From positions 1 through 26,593 of the forward strand of contig JALOBR010000008.1 in the NCBI GenBank assembly GCA_023228195.1: a DNA stretch of 26,593 nucleotides, given 5' to 3'. A program made the translations under genes and the position numbers. The DNA is from Candidatus Omnitrophota bacterium. Its GTDB lineage: Bacteria; Omnitrophota; Gorgyraeia; Duberdicusellales; 4484-171. The notes under the pieces are model-generated. The model made no database searches, was not told where the DNA came from, and saw nothing but the letters and a program-made list of their open reading frames with translations. The first letter of the stretch is position 1. Each line of letters begins with the position of its first letter. Below are positions 15,704 through 22,811 of this stretch, one piece after another.

Positions 15704-16972
15704 ATGTATCAATTAACAAACATAAACGGTACAACTTTTATATTCTCGCCTTTTAAAGGCCTTGAAACTGCTTCTTTGGGCGTTTTTATCAAAATAGGTT
15801 CACGTTTTGAACACAAAAGATTGCGTGGTATTTCCCATTTTCTCGAACATATGGTGTTTAAGGGCAGTAAAGATTATTCTTACCGGGAAATAAAACGGGA
15901 AATTGAAGGTAGAGGCGGAGCATTAAACGGTTTTACTTCCCAGGAAACAACCGCCTATTACGCCCATTTTCTAAAGAAGAATTTGCCGGATACTTTGGAT
16001 ATACTCCTTGACATGGTATTCTATCCGCGGCTTGCTCAAAATGATATAGCAAAAGAAAGAAATGTGATATTGGAAGAAATAAAGATGTATAATGACCTGC
16101 CTTCTTCACGCGCCGGAAGCATTCTCGATAAACTTATCTGGCCGGATAATTCTCTCGGTGAAGAAATCATAGGCGATGTTTCTACTGTAAGCAGGATAAA
16201 TAGGGTTGACCTTTCAAGTTTTAGAAGCGGCTATTACAGGCCTTCAAACCTGGTAATTTCATGCAGCGGAGATTATAATCATGAAAAAGTATTGAGTTTG
16301 CTTAAAGAAAAAATTAAAAAAATACCCCAGGGAGTTAACCTTAAATATACGGCGCCGCGATCGCTTTATGGCACCCATGTTAAAATAGAAAATAAAAAAA
16401 TTGAACAAACACATCTTTGTCTGGGTTTTAGAAGTGTTTCTTATTTGAGCCCGAAGAAATTTGTTGCCGAACTTATAAGCGTTATATTGGGCGCAAATAT
16501 GAGTAGCCGACTTTTTGAGGAAGTAAGGGAAAAAAGAGCTCTTTGCTATGAAATTTCAACCGATGTTAGAAAATACAAAGATAGCGGAGCGTTTGTGGTG
16601 CACGCAGGACTGAATAAGGATAAAATAAAAATAGCACTTTTAAGTATTTTAAAAGAGCTTGAAAAAATTAAAGAAACAAGAGTTTCAGATAAAGAGTTAA
16701 TGCGGGCAAAAGATTATATTTTGGGCCAAATAGTAATGGGGTTGGAACGCCCCCAGGGACGGATGTTTTATCTTGCGGAAAATTACCTTTCTTTGGGAAA
16801 AATTTATTCTTTGGAAGAAATAAAAGAAGAAATAAAAAAAGTAACAGCAGAAGAGATAAGAAAACTATCCGGGGAAATATTTAAGTTTAATAATTTATGT
16901 GTTTCCTGTGTAGGAGATGTGGATAGTAAAAGCGAAAAAATAATTGCGGATGTTGTAGGATTATTTAAATAA
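15704..16972 (+). CDS. M16-family zinc peptidase (pitrilysin/processing-peptidase type), 422 aa
   Basis: Zinc protease of the inverzincin group. HFLEH at residues 45-49 gives the two zinc histidines and the catalytic glutamate, and the third ligand is a glutamate in NVILEEI near residue 124. GGALNGFTSQETTAYYAHF is the following conserved segment. The second, non-catalytic M16 domain fills the C-terminal half, with SSRLFEEVREKRALCYE. No signal peptide is visible, so it should act in the cytoplasm, like Bacillus YmxG/MlpA-type proteins. Substrate is unknown. AAGGG lies about 10 nt before the ATG. It follows trpA by 47 bases but has no obvious link with tryptophan. Confidence 0.92.
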   Translation: MYQLTNINGTTFIFSPFKGLETASLGVFIKIGSRFEHKRLRGISHFLEHMVFKGSKDYSYREIKREIEGRGGALNGFTSQETTAYYAHFLKKNLPDTLDILLDMVFYPRLAQNDIAKERNVILEEIKMYNDLPSSRAGSILDKLIWPDNSLGEEIIGDVSTVSRINRVDLSSFRSGYYRPSNLVISCSGDYNHEKVLSLLKEKIKKIPQGVNLKYTAPRSLYGTHVKIENKKIEQTHLCLGFRSVSYLSPKKFVAELISVILGANMSSRLFEEVREKRALCYEISTDVRKYKDSGAFVVHAGLNKDKIKIALLSILKELEKIKETRVSDKELMRAKDYILGQIVMGLERPQGRMFYLAENYLSLGKIYSLEEIKEEIKKVTAEEIRKLSGEIFKFNNLCVSCVGDVDSKSEKIIADVVGLFK

Positions 16973-16996
16973 AATTATCCCTCGCGCCTATGTATT

Positions 16997-17033
16997 GGTT
17001 AAATCTCCTGGCCGCAGGTCGTGAAATTTAACC
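16997..17033 (+). repeat. Hairpin upstream of leader element copy C
   Basis: GGTTAAAT (16997-17004) pairs with ATTTAACC (17026-17033); inside, CCTG and CAGG pair around GCCG. A further self-complementary CCGAAGCGCTTCGG begins at its right foot (17032) and ends in the TCGGGG of copy C. CTCCT at 17005-17009 is complementary to the AGGAG of the rsfS Shine-Dalgarno sequence. No T-run follows, so it is not an obvious terminator. Confidence 0.6.
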
Positions 17034-17041
17034 GAAGCGCT

Positions 17042-17110
17042 TCGGGGTCAATTCGACTAAACAATTTTTCATTCAGGAAGTCTGAAAAATTGTAAGTCTC
17101 ATTGAGGAGG
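17042..17110 (+). repeat. Conserved hairpin-plus-Shine-Dalgarno leader element, copy C (before rsfS)
   Basis: TCGGGGTC, AATTCGACTAA, arms 17061-17073 and 17081-17093 (11 of 13 paired, two mismatches beside the loop), loop CAGGAAG at 17074-17080, then A-AGTC-TC-ATT and GAGGAGG (17104-17110). Arm and loop lengths equal those of copies A and B exactly, although the arm sequence differs. Confidence 0.8.
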
Positions 17111-17115
17111 TAGCT

Positions 17116-17499
17116 ATTCCTAAAAAAAATTCACAAAACAAATTAAAAGCCTTGAAAGTCGCGCAGTTTGCTCTTGATAGAAAAGCAAAACACACCGTCG
17201 TCCTTGATGTCAGCAAACTTTCCGGTCTTTGCGACTATTTTGTTATTTGTAGCGCAGAAACAGGCACCCAGGCTGATGCTATTTTGAATTGGGTGGCCGC
17301 GCAAGCCAAAGAAAATAATTTTAGAATGCATCACTTTGAAAAAGACGATTCCTCCGACTGGGTTCTTGTTGATTTTTCTGATGTAATACTGCATATATTC
17401 GTAAATGATGCGCGAAAATTTTATAACCTTGAACATCTTTGGGCTGATGCAAAAAGAGTAAGAATTCCCCGGCGTAAAATAGAAGCGGGTGAACGTTGA
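17116..17499 (+). CDS. rsfS: Ribosomal silencing factor RsfS, apparently with an ATT start
   Basis: Binds ribosomal protein L14 and blocks subunit joining when nutrients are scarce. KHTVVLDVSKLSGLCDYFVICSA and the later SSDWVLVDFSDVILHIF belong to the RsfS/Iojap fold. There is no ATG or GTG near the family N-terminus. GAGGAGG (17104-17110) is followed after 5 nt by an in-frame ATT, giving a 127-residue protein; the alternative TTG at 17152 (115 residues) has no Shine-Dalgarno sequence. The 5-nt spacing equals that of glgA, which has the same leader. ATT is a very rare start, known from infC. A sequencing error for ATG cannot be excluded. The family call is firm; the start is not. Confidence 0.9.
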   Translation: MPKKNSQNKLKALKVAQFALDRKAKHTVVLDVSKLSGLCDYFVICSAETGTQADAILNWVAAQAKENNFRMHHFEKDDSSDWVLVDFSDVILHIFVNDARKFYNLEHLWADAKRVRIPRRKIEAGER

Positions 17500-17683
17500 T
17501 AAACAAAAAAGAAATACGCGCGCGAATACCGGGTATTGTATTCACCCCGCTTAACAGAAGATACGTAAAATTTTCACACTCGCTTCGCTCGCAGGAAAAT
17601 TTTATAGCGTTCGGCAGGATTAAATAGAAGAGGTAATAGGAGATATGCTTGTTGTAGAGGATATAGAGGGAGAGTATGATTAA
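17496..17683 (+). pseudogene. Possible broken small gene after rsfS
   Basis: A TTG overlapping the rsfS stop opens a 43-codon frame (17496-17627) beginning INKKEIRARIPGIVFTPLN and ending FGRIK. A second frame offset by one base reads EEVIGDMLVVEDIEGEYD to a TAA at 17681-17683; its ATG at 17644 has AGGAG just upstream. Both peptides look protein-like, so a small gene interrupted by a frameshift is possible. The palindrome at 17566-17604 lies in the first frame. I do not recognise a family. It may equally be non-coding. The rest of the 330-base stretch to ribE is the palindrome and the AT-rich repeat listed separately. Confidence 0.25.
17566..17604 (+). repeat. 10-bp palindrome with CTCGCTTCGCTCG loop
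   Basis: TAAAATTTTC (17566-17575) pairs perfectly with GAAAATTTTA (17595-17604). The loop contains CTCGCTTCGCTCG, itself nearly self-complementary. The complement of that loop, GAGCGAAGCGA, resembles the words just before the trpD and trpF starts. Confidence 0.6.
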
Positions 17684-17820
17684 AAATTCCAAATTACAAA
17701 TTTCAAACCACAAAAAAATCCCAATGTCCAATGACCAAAACTCCAAACAAAATGAGTTTGGAACATTAGAATTTGGAAAATTAGAGCTTGTTTGGAATTT
17801 GGTGCTTGGCGCTTAGAATT
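17682..17820 (+). repeat. AT-rich imperfect inverted repeat before ribE
   Basis: The left side carries AATTCCAAATTACAAATTTC and the right side AGAATTTGG and TTTGGAATTTGGTGCTTGG, with a central CCAAAC/GTTTGG pair (about 17742-17761). It is of the same type as the prmC-murA repeat. It reads open into ribE but adds only repeat-derived residues. Confidence 0.55.
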
Positions 17821-17829
17821 TATAAAGAT

Positions 17830-18411
17830 ATGTTTACCGGAATAGTTAGAGAATTGGGTACGGTAGAAAAAATATCAAAAAGCAGTACTTTGACTAAAAT
17901 CGGCATAAACTCAAAGGCTGTCTTTAAAGAAGCGGCAGTTTCTGATAGTATTTCTGTCGACGGGGTTTGTCTTACGCTTACAGATAAAAAAAACAGCATT
18001 CTTTACTTTGATGCGGTTAAGCCGACAGTTGAAAAAACAAACCTTAAAAGGCTGAAGGTAAGAGATTTTGTAAATCTTGAACCCGCGCTTGAAATAGGAG
18101 ATAAGCTCGGCGGGCATTTTGTTTCAGGGCATATTGACTGTGAAACTAAAATAAAAAAAATAATTAAAAAAAATAACTATTGGCAGCTTGAGATAAATTT
18201 GCCGGTAAATTTTAGAAAATATGTTGTCGATAATGGTTCAGTTTCATTAAATGGAATCTCTCTTACCGTAAAAAAAGTTACGCCGCGCTTTTTTACCGTT
18301 GACATAATCCCTTTTACCTACGAAAATACAAGTCTAAAATACAAAAGAATAGGTAGCTGGGTTAACGTAGAATTTGATTATCTTTTGAAATGCAGAGATA
18401 ATCACAAATAG
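17830..18411 (+). CDS. ribE: Riboflavin synthase alpha chain, 193 aa, short C-terminus
   Basis: Dismutates two 6,7-dimethyl-8-ribityllumazine molecules into riboflavin. The start MFTGIVRELG is the family N-terminus, so ATG 17830 is chosen over an upstream ATG at 17788 inside a repeat. Two lumazine-binding barrels follow: the first carries DSISVDGVCLTLT, the second begins at GHFVSGHIDC and carries GSVSLNGISLTV. The tail ends VNVEFDYLLKCRDNHK. Homologues continue about 10-20 residues in a C-terminal helix that helps form the trimer, and here CRDNHK is read from a CACAGAT-like repeat. No other riboflavin gene is adjacent. Activity of the shortened form is uncertain. Confidence 0.93.
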   Translation: MFTGIVRELGTVEKISKSSTLTKIGINSKAVFKEAAVSDSISVDGVCLTLTDKKNSILYFDAVKPTVEKTNLKRLKVRDFVNLEPALEIGDKLGGHFVSGHIDCETKIKKIIKKNNYWQLEINLPVNFRKYVVDNGSVSLNGISLTVKKVTPRFFTVDIIPFTYENTSLKYKRIGSWVNVEFDYLLKCRDNHK

Positions 18412-18525
18412 GGTTACGCTAAGCGGTTGCGGTTGCCTCAAGCGTAAGACGTTTAACAAATGATGAAACGAGCAGCGCAACCAATAAACGAATTACGATA
18501 CACGAATCTGTGATAATCTGTGTTT
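18393..18525 (+). repeat. Spacer repeat R4 (ribE-tRNA-Pro), composite
   Basis: It starts as CAGAGATAATCACAAATAG within the ribE 3' end and finishes CACGAATCTGTGATAATCTG next to the tRNA. In between, TTACGCT (18414-18420) pairs with AGCGTAA (18441-18447). It seems to be a CACAGAT repeat split by other sequence, similar in kind to R1. Confidence 0.5.
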
Positions 18526-18529
18526 GAAT

Positions 18530-18604
18530 CGGGAGGTAGCGCAGTCCGGCTAGCGCGTTTGGTTCGGGACCAAAAGGCCGTGGGTTCAAATCCCACTCTC
18601 CCGA
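18530..18604 (+). tRNA. tRNA-Pro (anticodon CGG)
   Basis: A full cloverleaf folds: acceptor CGGGAGG with TCTCCCG and discriminator A; D stem GCGC/GCGC; anticodon stem TTTGG/CCAAA with loop TTCGGGA; T stem GTGGG/CCCAC with loop TTCAAAT. The anticodon CGG reads proline codon CCG, and G37 is usual for tRNA-Pro. CCA is not encoded, so it is added after transcription. The 3' part from 18588 is repeated at 18740. A minus-strand reading of this tRNA gives a typical false protein. Confidence 0.95.
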
Positions 18605-18658
18605 CTCTATTTAATTCTATTTGAAATAGTGAGTTTGACGTGGGTTCCCCCGACTCGC
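18588..18658 (+). repeat. 71-bp direct repeat, copy 1 (includes tRNA-Pro 3' end)
   Basis: Identical over all 71 bases to 18740-18810. The first 17 bases are the tRNA 3' end from the T loop to the discriminator. Its own end (18639-18656) looks like the tRNA 3' end again with about 12 bases missing: CGTGGGTTC joined to CCCGACTC. ACTC/GAGT and TATTT/AAATA can pair in the middle. Confidence 0.9.
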
Positions 18659-18677
18659 TCAAATATTGGAAAGCTCG

Positions 18678-18737
18678 TCGGGATTAATTCGACTAAAGGT
18701 TTTTGTGCGCTTACGCTTCAAAAACCTAAGTCTCATT
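18678..18737 (+). repeat. Conserved hairpin leader element, copy D (divergent, no gene behind it)
   Basis: TCGGGATT, AATTCGACTAA, a 9-bp stem (18697-18705 with 18719-18727), then A-AGTC-TC-ATT. The CAGGAAG loop is replaced by GCG-CTTA-CGC and no GGAGG follows. GTCGGG (18677-18682) can pair with CCCGAC (18649-18654) in the first 71-bp repeat. It lies entirely between the two 71-bp repeats. Confidence 0.75.
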
Positions 18738-18739
18738 AA

Positions 18740-18810
18740 AAATCCCACTCTCCCGACTCTATTTAATTCTATTTGAAATAGTGAGTTTGACGTGGGTTCC
18801 CCCGACTCGC
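18740..18810 (+). repeat. 71-bp direct repeat, copy 2
   Basis: Identical to 18588-18658 but without the 5' part of the tRNA, so it is not a functional tRNA gene. It begins 3 bases after copy D ends. The remainder of the spacer to the sugar kinase (18811-18958) is AT-rich and shows only the possible promoter listed separately. Confidence 0.9.
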
Positions 18811-18924
18811 CTAAATGCATAAAAATACACTGCAATATTTTTATTTAAGTGCCTTCTGTCAAAGGCCACAAATCTACCCAGTTAACCACTAAGCATAAAC
18901 TGCTTCTTTTCCCTTACTTTTTCA

Positions 18925-18952
18925 TTGCAAATCAAGGATTATCCGATAAAAT
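18925..18952 (+). promoter_or_regulatory. Possible sigma-70-type promoter for the ROK kinase gene
   Basis: TTGCAA (18925-18930) and TAAAAT (18947-18952) are separated by 16 bases. Transcription would then begin about at the ATG (18959), giving a leaderless or nearly leaderless message. That would fit the lack of a well-placed Shine-Dalgarno sequence. It is based on motif similarity only. Confidence 0.3.
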
Positions 18953-18958
18953 ATTGTG

Positions 18959-19870
18959 ATGAAAGTTTTTTTGGGCATTGATTGGGGGGGTACCTATATA
19001 AAGGCCGGGATAGTAAACTCTAACGGCAAAATCCTAAAGAGAATAGTATATTCCTCGAGCAGTCTTCGCGAGAGTCGAGCGTTTATAAGCGAGATAAAGA
19101 AAATAAAAGATACATTTAAAAACTATCATATTAAAGCCGTAGGTATAGGCGCTCCGGGCATAATCAACGTAGAGCGAGGCTCGATATACTACCTTCCAAA
19201 TGTTCCGGGCTGGGAAAATTTTCCCCTTAAAACAACACTTACAAAAGAGCTTAAATTGCCCGTTTTTATTGATAATGATGCAAATATTTTTGCACTCGCC
19301 GAAGTGCGTAAGGGGGCCGGTCGCGGGATGACCCGCGCGATATTTTTAACTCTTGGCACAGGCCTTGGCGGCGCTGTTATTTTTGATGGAAAAATTATAG
19401 AAGGCGCAACCAGCGCTTCTGAACTGGGGCACGTAGTTATTGATGTAAATGGCCAAAAATGCGGCTGCGGAGGCTATGGATGCATAGAAACTTTTACCGG
19501 AAGCAACCGTTTGCTTGAAAAATACCGTAAGCTTAAAAAAATGGTAAAAGCCCCAAGTGAGGTTAAGGAAATTTTTGATAGAGCAAAAGCGGGAGAGAAA
19601 GAAGCAATAATTGTATGGCAGGAATTTTCAAAATATTTAGGAAAATTTCTTGCCGGCATGGTTAACATATTCAATCCGCAAATCATAATTCTTGGCGGAG
19701 GGGTTTCCGGAGCATTTAGTTTGTTTAAGCCTTTGTTGTTAAGGGTATTAAAGGCTCAAGCGATGTGGCCGCAGCTTACAGGTTTAAAATTAGTTAAAGC
19801 AAAGCTAAATGACGCGGGGATTATAGGCGCAGCCTTGTTGGCGAAAGAAAAATTATATCCCCACGCTTAA
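18959..19870 (+). CDS. ROK-family sugar kinase, probably glucokinase, 303 aa
   Basis: Phosphorylates a hexose, probably glucose, with ATP. The phosphate-binding motif GIDWGGT begins at residue 6, followed by DNDANIFALAE (sugar and catalytic aspartate) and LGTGLGGAVI. The ROK zinc motif CGCGGYGCIE occupies residues 168-177 after a GH that supplies the histidine ligand. No N-terminal DNA-binding domain is present, so it is a kinase and not a ROK repressor. A GTG three bases upstream (18956) is an alternative start. The transaldolase gene that follows suggests sugar-phosphate metabolism. N-acetyl-sugar or fructose specificity cannot be excluded. Confidence 0.9.
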   Translation: MKVFLGIDWGGTYIKAGIVNSNGKILKRIVYSSSSLRESRAFISEIKKIKDTFKNYHIKAVGIGAPGIINVERGSIYYLPNVPGWENFPLKTTLTKELKLPVFIDNDANIFALAEVRKGAGRGMTRAIFLTLGTGLGGAVIFDGKIIEGATSASELGHVVIDVNGQKCGCGGYGCIETFTGSNRLLEKYRKLKKMVKAPSEVKEIFDRAKAGEKEAIIVWQEFSKYLGKFLAGMVNIFNPQIIILGGGVSGAFSLFKPLLLRVLKAQAMWPQLTGLKLVKAKLNDAGIIGAALLAKEKLYPHA

Positions 19871-19878
19871 GCGCCCGG

Positions 19879-19963
19879 CGCTTAGTGGAATTGCGTCGGT
19901 ATTGCCCTTCTGGGCTTTATACCCGACGCTTAAATGAATTGCGTCGGTATTGCCCTTCTGGGC
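19879..19963 (+). repeat. Tandem palindromic repeat, two 37-bp units
   Basis: Units 19879-19915 and 19927-19963 match at 34 of 37 positions with a 48-base period. Each carries GCCC-TTCT-GGGC, and CCGACGC (19923-19929) pairs with GCGTCGG (19941-19947). AAGGAG, the Shine-Dalgarno sequence of the next gene, begins directly after the second unit. No T-run follows the hairpins. Confidence 0.85.
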
Positions 19964-19974
19964 AAGGAGCATAA

Positions 19975-20622
19975 ATGAAACTATTCATCGATAGCGCGAA
20001 CCTTGAAGAAATAAAGAAGGCAAATGCCCTTGGGGTTCTTGACGGAGTTACTACCAACCCCACCCTTCTTGCTAAAGAAAAACAAAAGCCGCTTGAGCAG
20101 CTTAAAAAAATATGTAAGGAAGTTGCCGGTCCGGTAAGTGCAGAAGTTATTGCGCTTAATGCAGCCGACATGATAAAAGAAGCGCGGCAGCTCTCTAAGT
20201 TATCGGGTAACATTGTTATAAAAATTCCTTCAACCGTTGAGGGCCTGAAAGCGACAAAAGAACTTACCTCTTCGGGTATTAAAACAAATCTTACTCTTTG
20301 TTTCTCGGCATCTCAAAGCCTGCTTGTTGCAAAGGCAGGCGCTACTTATGTTTCTCCTTTTGTGGGAAGGCTCGATGATATTTCTTTCGAGGGAATGGAT
20401 TTAATAAAGGATATTAAGTTAATCTATGGCCAATACAATATTCCTACCCAGATTATAGTTGCCTCTATCCGGCACCCCTTGCATTTTGTGGAAGCCGCCA
20501 GGATAGGTGCGCACGTAGCAACAGTGCCCTATGCAGTTATCGAGAAACTTATGCAGCATCCTTTAACAGATATAGGAATCAAAAGATTTCTTGAAGATTG
20601 GAAAACTTTGGATAAAAAATAG
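19975..20622 (+). CDS. Transaldolase (small TalC/fructose-6-phosphate aldolase subfamily), 215 aa
   Basis: Class I aldolase that moves a dihydroxyacetone unit between sugar phosphates in the non-oxidative pentose phosphate pathway. MKLFIDSANLEEI and GVTTNPTLLAKE open the barrel. The Schiff-base lysine is K83 in NIVIKIPST. Where E. coli fructose-6-phosphate aldolase has a glutamine (Q59), this protein has a glutamate in AEVIALNA, which favours transaldolase activity; that assignment rests on one residue. Length is typical of the decameric small type. AAGGAG lies 5 nt before the ATG. Confidence 0.93.
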   Translation: MKLFIDSANLEEIKKANALGVLDGVTTNPTLLAKEKQKPLEQLKKICKEVAGPVSAEVIALNAADMIKEARQLSKLSGNIVIKIPSTVEGLKATKELTSSGIKTNLTLCFSASQSLLVAKAGATYVSPFVGRLDDISFEGMDLIKDIKLIYGQYNIPTQIIVASIRHPLHFVEAARIGAHVATVPYAVIEKLMQHPLTDIGIKRFLEDWKTLDKK

Positions 20623-20624
20623 AA

Positions 20625-22811
20625 ATGGAACAAATAAAGAAAGCGTTTATCGTAATTGTTTTTATCCTCTGCTTTCCTTTTCTGGCGCACCCTCAGGAAA
20701 AAGTCCTTCCTGTTGAGATTAACGGAGATGAAATAAACTATGTTCAGGCTGACGGCACGGTTTTCGTCAAGGGCCATGTCAAGATGAAATATAAGGAGAT
20801 GGTGATCACCTGTGATGAGGCAAGTTATAATGCAAATACCAACATCGCCAATATTAAAGGCAATGTAAAAATAGTAAGAAAAGATACAACTATTTACGGT
20901 GAAACAGTAGTTTATGATTTTAACAACCAGAACGCAAAAATGGTGAATATGAGGATAGTGTCGCCCCCTATTTACGGAAAAGCGGAATCGGCCGGCAGCG
21001 AAGGGCCGGATAAATATATGTTAAGCGGAGGATATATCACAACGTGCGATTTGGAAAAACCGCACTATAGGCTGATGGCAAAACAGATAATTGCTTATCC
21101 TAAAGTAAAGATTGTTGCCAAAAATGTTGTGATGAAAGTGGGTGAAGTACCTGTTTTTTATTTTCCATATTTAGCTGTCCCGCTTAAAGATAAGACGTTT
21201 CCTTTTATGATAGTCCCTGGAAAAAGCGGAGACTGGGGCTATTATGTTTTGGGGCGGTATCGTTATCATCTTAATGATAAACAACGCGGTCGCCTTATCC
21301 TTGATTGGTATGAGAAAAGAGGAGTAGGCGCCGGCGTAAACCATTACGCAGAAACTGAAAAATTAGGAAAAGCTTCCGCAAATTTCTATTACCTGAACGA
21401 TGAGCTTAATAAACCGAAAAATCGTTCTAAACTTTTTGACAAATATCCGGAAAGAAAAGATTTAGATGACAGTCGTCTTCCGCAAGACCGTTATAAGGCT
21501 CAATTTTCTCATACTTGGCAACCTACCGAGCGGTTGTCTTTACTAAGTGAGTTTAATAAATTCTCTGATGAGTTTTTCATGAAGGATTTTTTTGAAAGGG
21601 AATATGATATAGATCCGCACCCTTTAAGTTATAATTTAGCCACATATTCTTTTTCTAATTCAACGCTTTCTCTTTTAACCCAGGGCCGCGCAAACAAATT
21701 TTTTGATGAAACTGAATATTTGCCTCAAATGGAATATAATTTTTACCAGCAGAATCTTGGTAATAGTAATTTATATTTAACGAGTAAAACCACTGCTGGT
21801 TCGCTTTCTCAAAAATTTGCAAACGTAGATGATGGCTACAACGCCCAAAGGGTTCATGCGCATAATGCTTTTAACTATCCTAAGACATTCGGTTGGCTTT
21901 ATTTGAATCCTTATGTGGGTAATTACAGCACGTTTTATTCAAAAAATTTAGATGGCAGTGAAAATGTTTTCCGTACAGCCCTTGAAACAGGCATGGATTT
22001 CAGCACGAAAATTTATAAAACATTCGACACGGATTTTAAAATATTCGGAAAAGATATCGATAAAATGCGGCATATAATTACGCCAAGAATAAGCTATAAT
22101 TACATAACCAAGCCAAGCGTATCCAAAGATAGCATTTATTCAATTATTCAATTTGACGATATAGACAATCTAAAAAGAACCCAAACTGTTACCGTAGCGC
22201 TAGAAAATAAGCTACAGGCGAAGAATGAAGACCGTACTTGGGATTTTATATATTTTAGCCCATCCTTAATATATCAGGTCAATAAAAAAGATAAGCGTGG
22301 AACATTAGATAAAATAGGCACGTATCTTGATACAATACAGGCAGATTTAGAATTTTATCCGGTAGAAGGTGTTTCTTTGAATGGTAATGCCCAATATGAT
22401 AATGTTTTTAATGCCTTCAGAGAAGGAAATTTAGACGTCACGTTCAATGATACTAAGAACAAAAAATATACAGTATCGATAGGGCAAAGGTACGTACGCG
22501 AATACAACTATGATTCAGATTCCGCAAATTACAGTTCTCAAGGCACGCTCGATTTCACTTATCAATTAACGCCTAAGCTCCAATTTAAAAATTATACCCG
22601 CTACGAATTTAAAAGCGGTAAATTTCTTGAGCAGCAGTATGCCTTACGCAAAGACCTGCATTGCTGGTGGCTGGATGTCGGGGTAGACGTAGATAAACAG
22701 AGAGATGACGTTACGGATTTAACCTTTTGGGTAGCTTTTACGCTTAAAGCTTTTCCGGATCTCCATATTGGATTTGACCAAACTTACAGCGGTGCAAAGA
22801 AAAGTTATTAA
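20625..22811 (+). CDS. lptD: LPS-assembly protein LptD/OstA-like outer-membrane barrel, 728 aa
   Basis: Outer-membrane translocon that inserts lipopolysaccharide into the outer leaflet. A signal peptide (KK, then a hydrophobic stretch IVIVFILCFPFLA) covers about residues 1-23. Residues about 30-130 form the OstA/LptA-like jelly-roll with repeated INGDEINYV, VKGHVKMKY and IKGNVKIVR strands. About 190-728 is the beta-barrel with alternating aromatic strands, including FPYLAVPLKDKTFPF near its start and an aromatic end. Three cysteine positions of the mature chain are visible (ITCDEA, TTCDLE, LHCWW), so the E. coli disulfide pattern is not obvious. The ATG is 2 bases after the previous stop. It is direct evidence for a diderm cell. 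Confidence 0.88.
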   Translation: MEQIKKAFIVIVFILCFPFLAHPQEKVLPVEINGDEINYVQADGTVFVKGHVKMKYKEMVITCDEASYNANTNIANIKGNVKIVRKDTTIYGETVVYDFNNQNAKMVNMRIVSPPIYGKAESAGSEGPDKYMLSGGYITTCDLEKPHYRLMAKQIIAYPKVKIVAKNVVMKVGEVPVFYFPYLAVPLKDKTFPFMIVPGKSGDWGYYVLGRYRYHLNDKQRGRLILDWYEKRGVGAGVNHYAETEKLGKASANFYYLNDELNKPKNRSKLFDKYPERKDLDDSRLPQDRYKAQFSHTWQPTERLSLLSEFNKFSDEFFMKDFFEREYDIDPHPLSYNLATYSFSNSTLSLLTQGRANKFFDETEYLPQMEYNFYQQNLGNSNLYLTSKTTAGSLSQKFANVDDGYNAQRVHAHNAFNYPKTFGWLYLNPYVGNYSTFYSKNLDGSENVFRTALETGMDFSTKIYKTFDTDFKIFGKDIDKMRHIITPRISYNYITKPSVSKDSIYSIIQFDDIDNLKRTQTVTVALENKLQAKNEDRTWDFIYFSPSLIYQVNKKDKRGTLDKIGTYLDTIQADLEFYPVEGVSLNGNAQYDNVFNAFREGNLDVTFNDTKNKKYTVSIGQRYVREYNYDSDSANYSSQGTLDFTYQLTPKLQFKNYTRYEFKSGKFLEQQYALRKDLHCWWLDVGVDVDKQRDDVTDLTFWVAFTLKAFPDLHIGFDQTYSGAKKSY

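Noticed and set aside
18453..18662. Minus-strand open frame of 69 codons across tRNA-Pro with a GRVGFEPTAFWSRTKRASRTALPP-like product
   Set aside because: This is the well-known false protein obtained by reading a tRNA gene on the wrong strand. The cloverleaf explains the DNA.
18588..18810. Repeats behind tRNA-Pro as a CRISPR array
   Set aside because: Only two exact units, 71 bases long, and the sequence between them is a hairpin element also found elsewhere. No cas genes are present.
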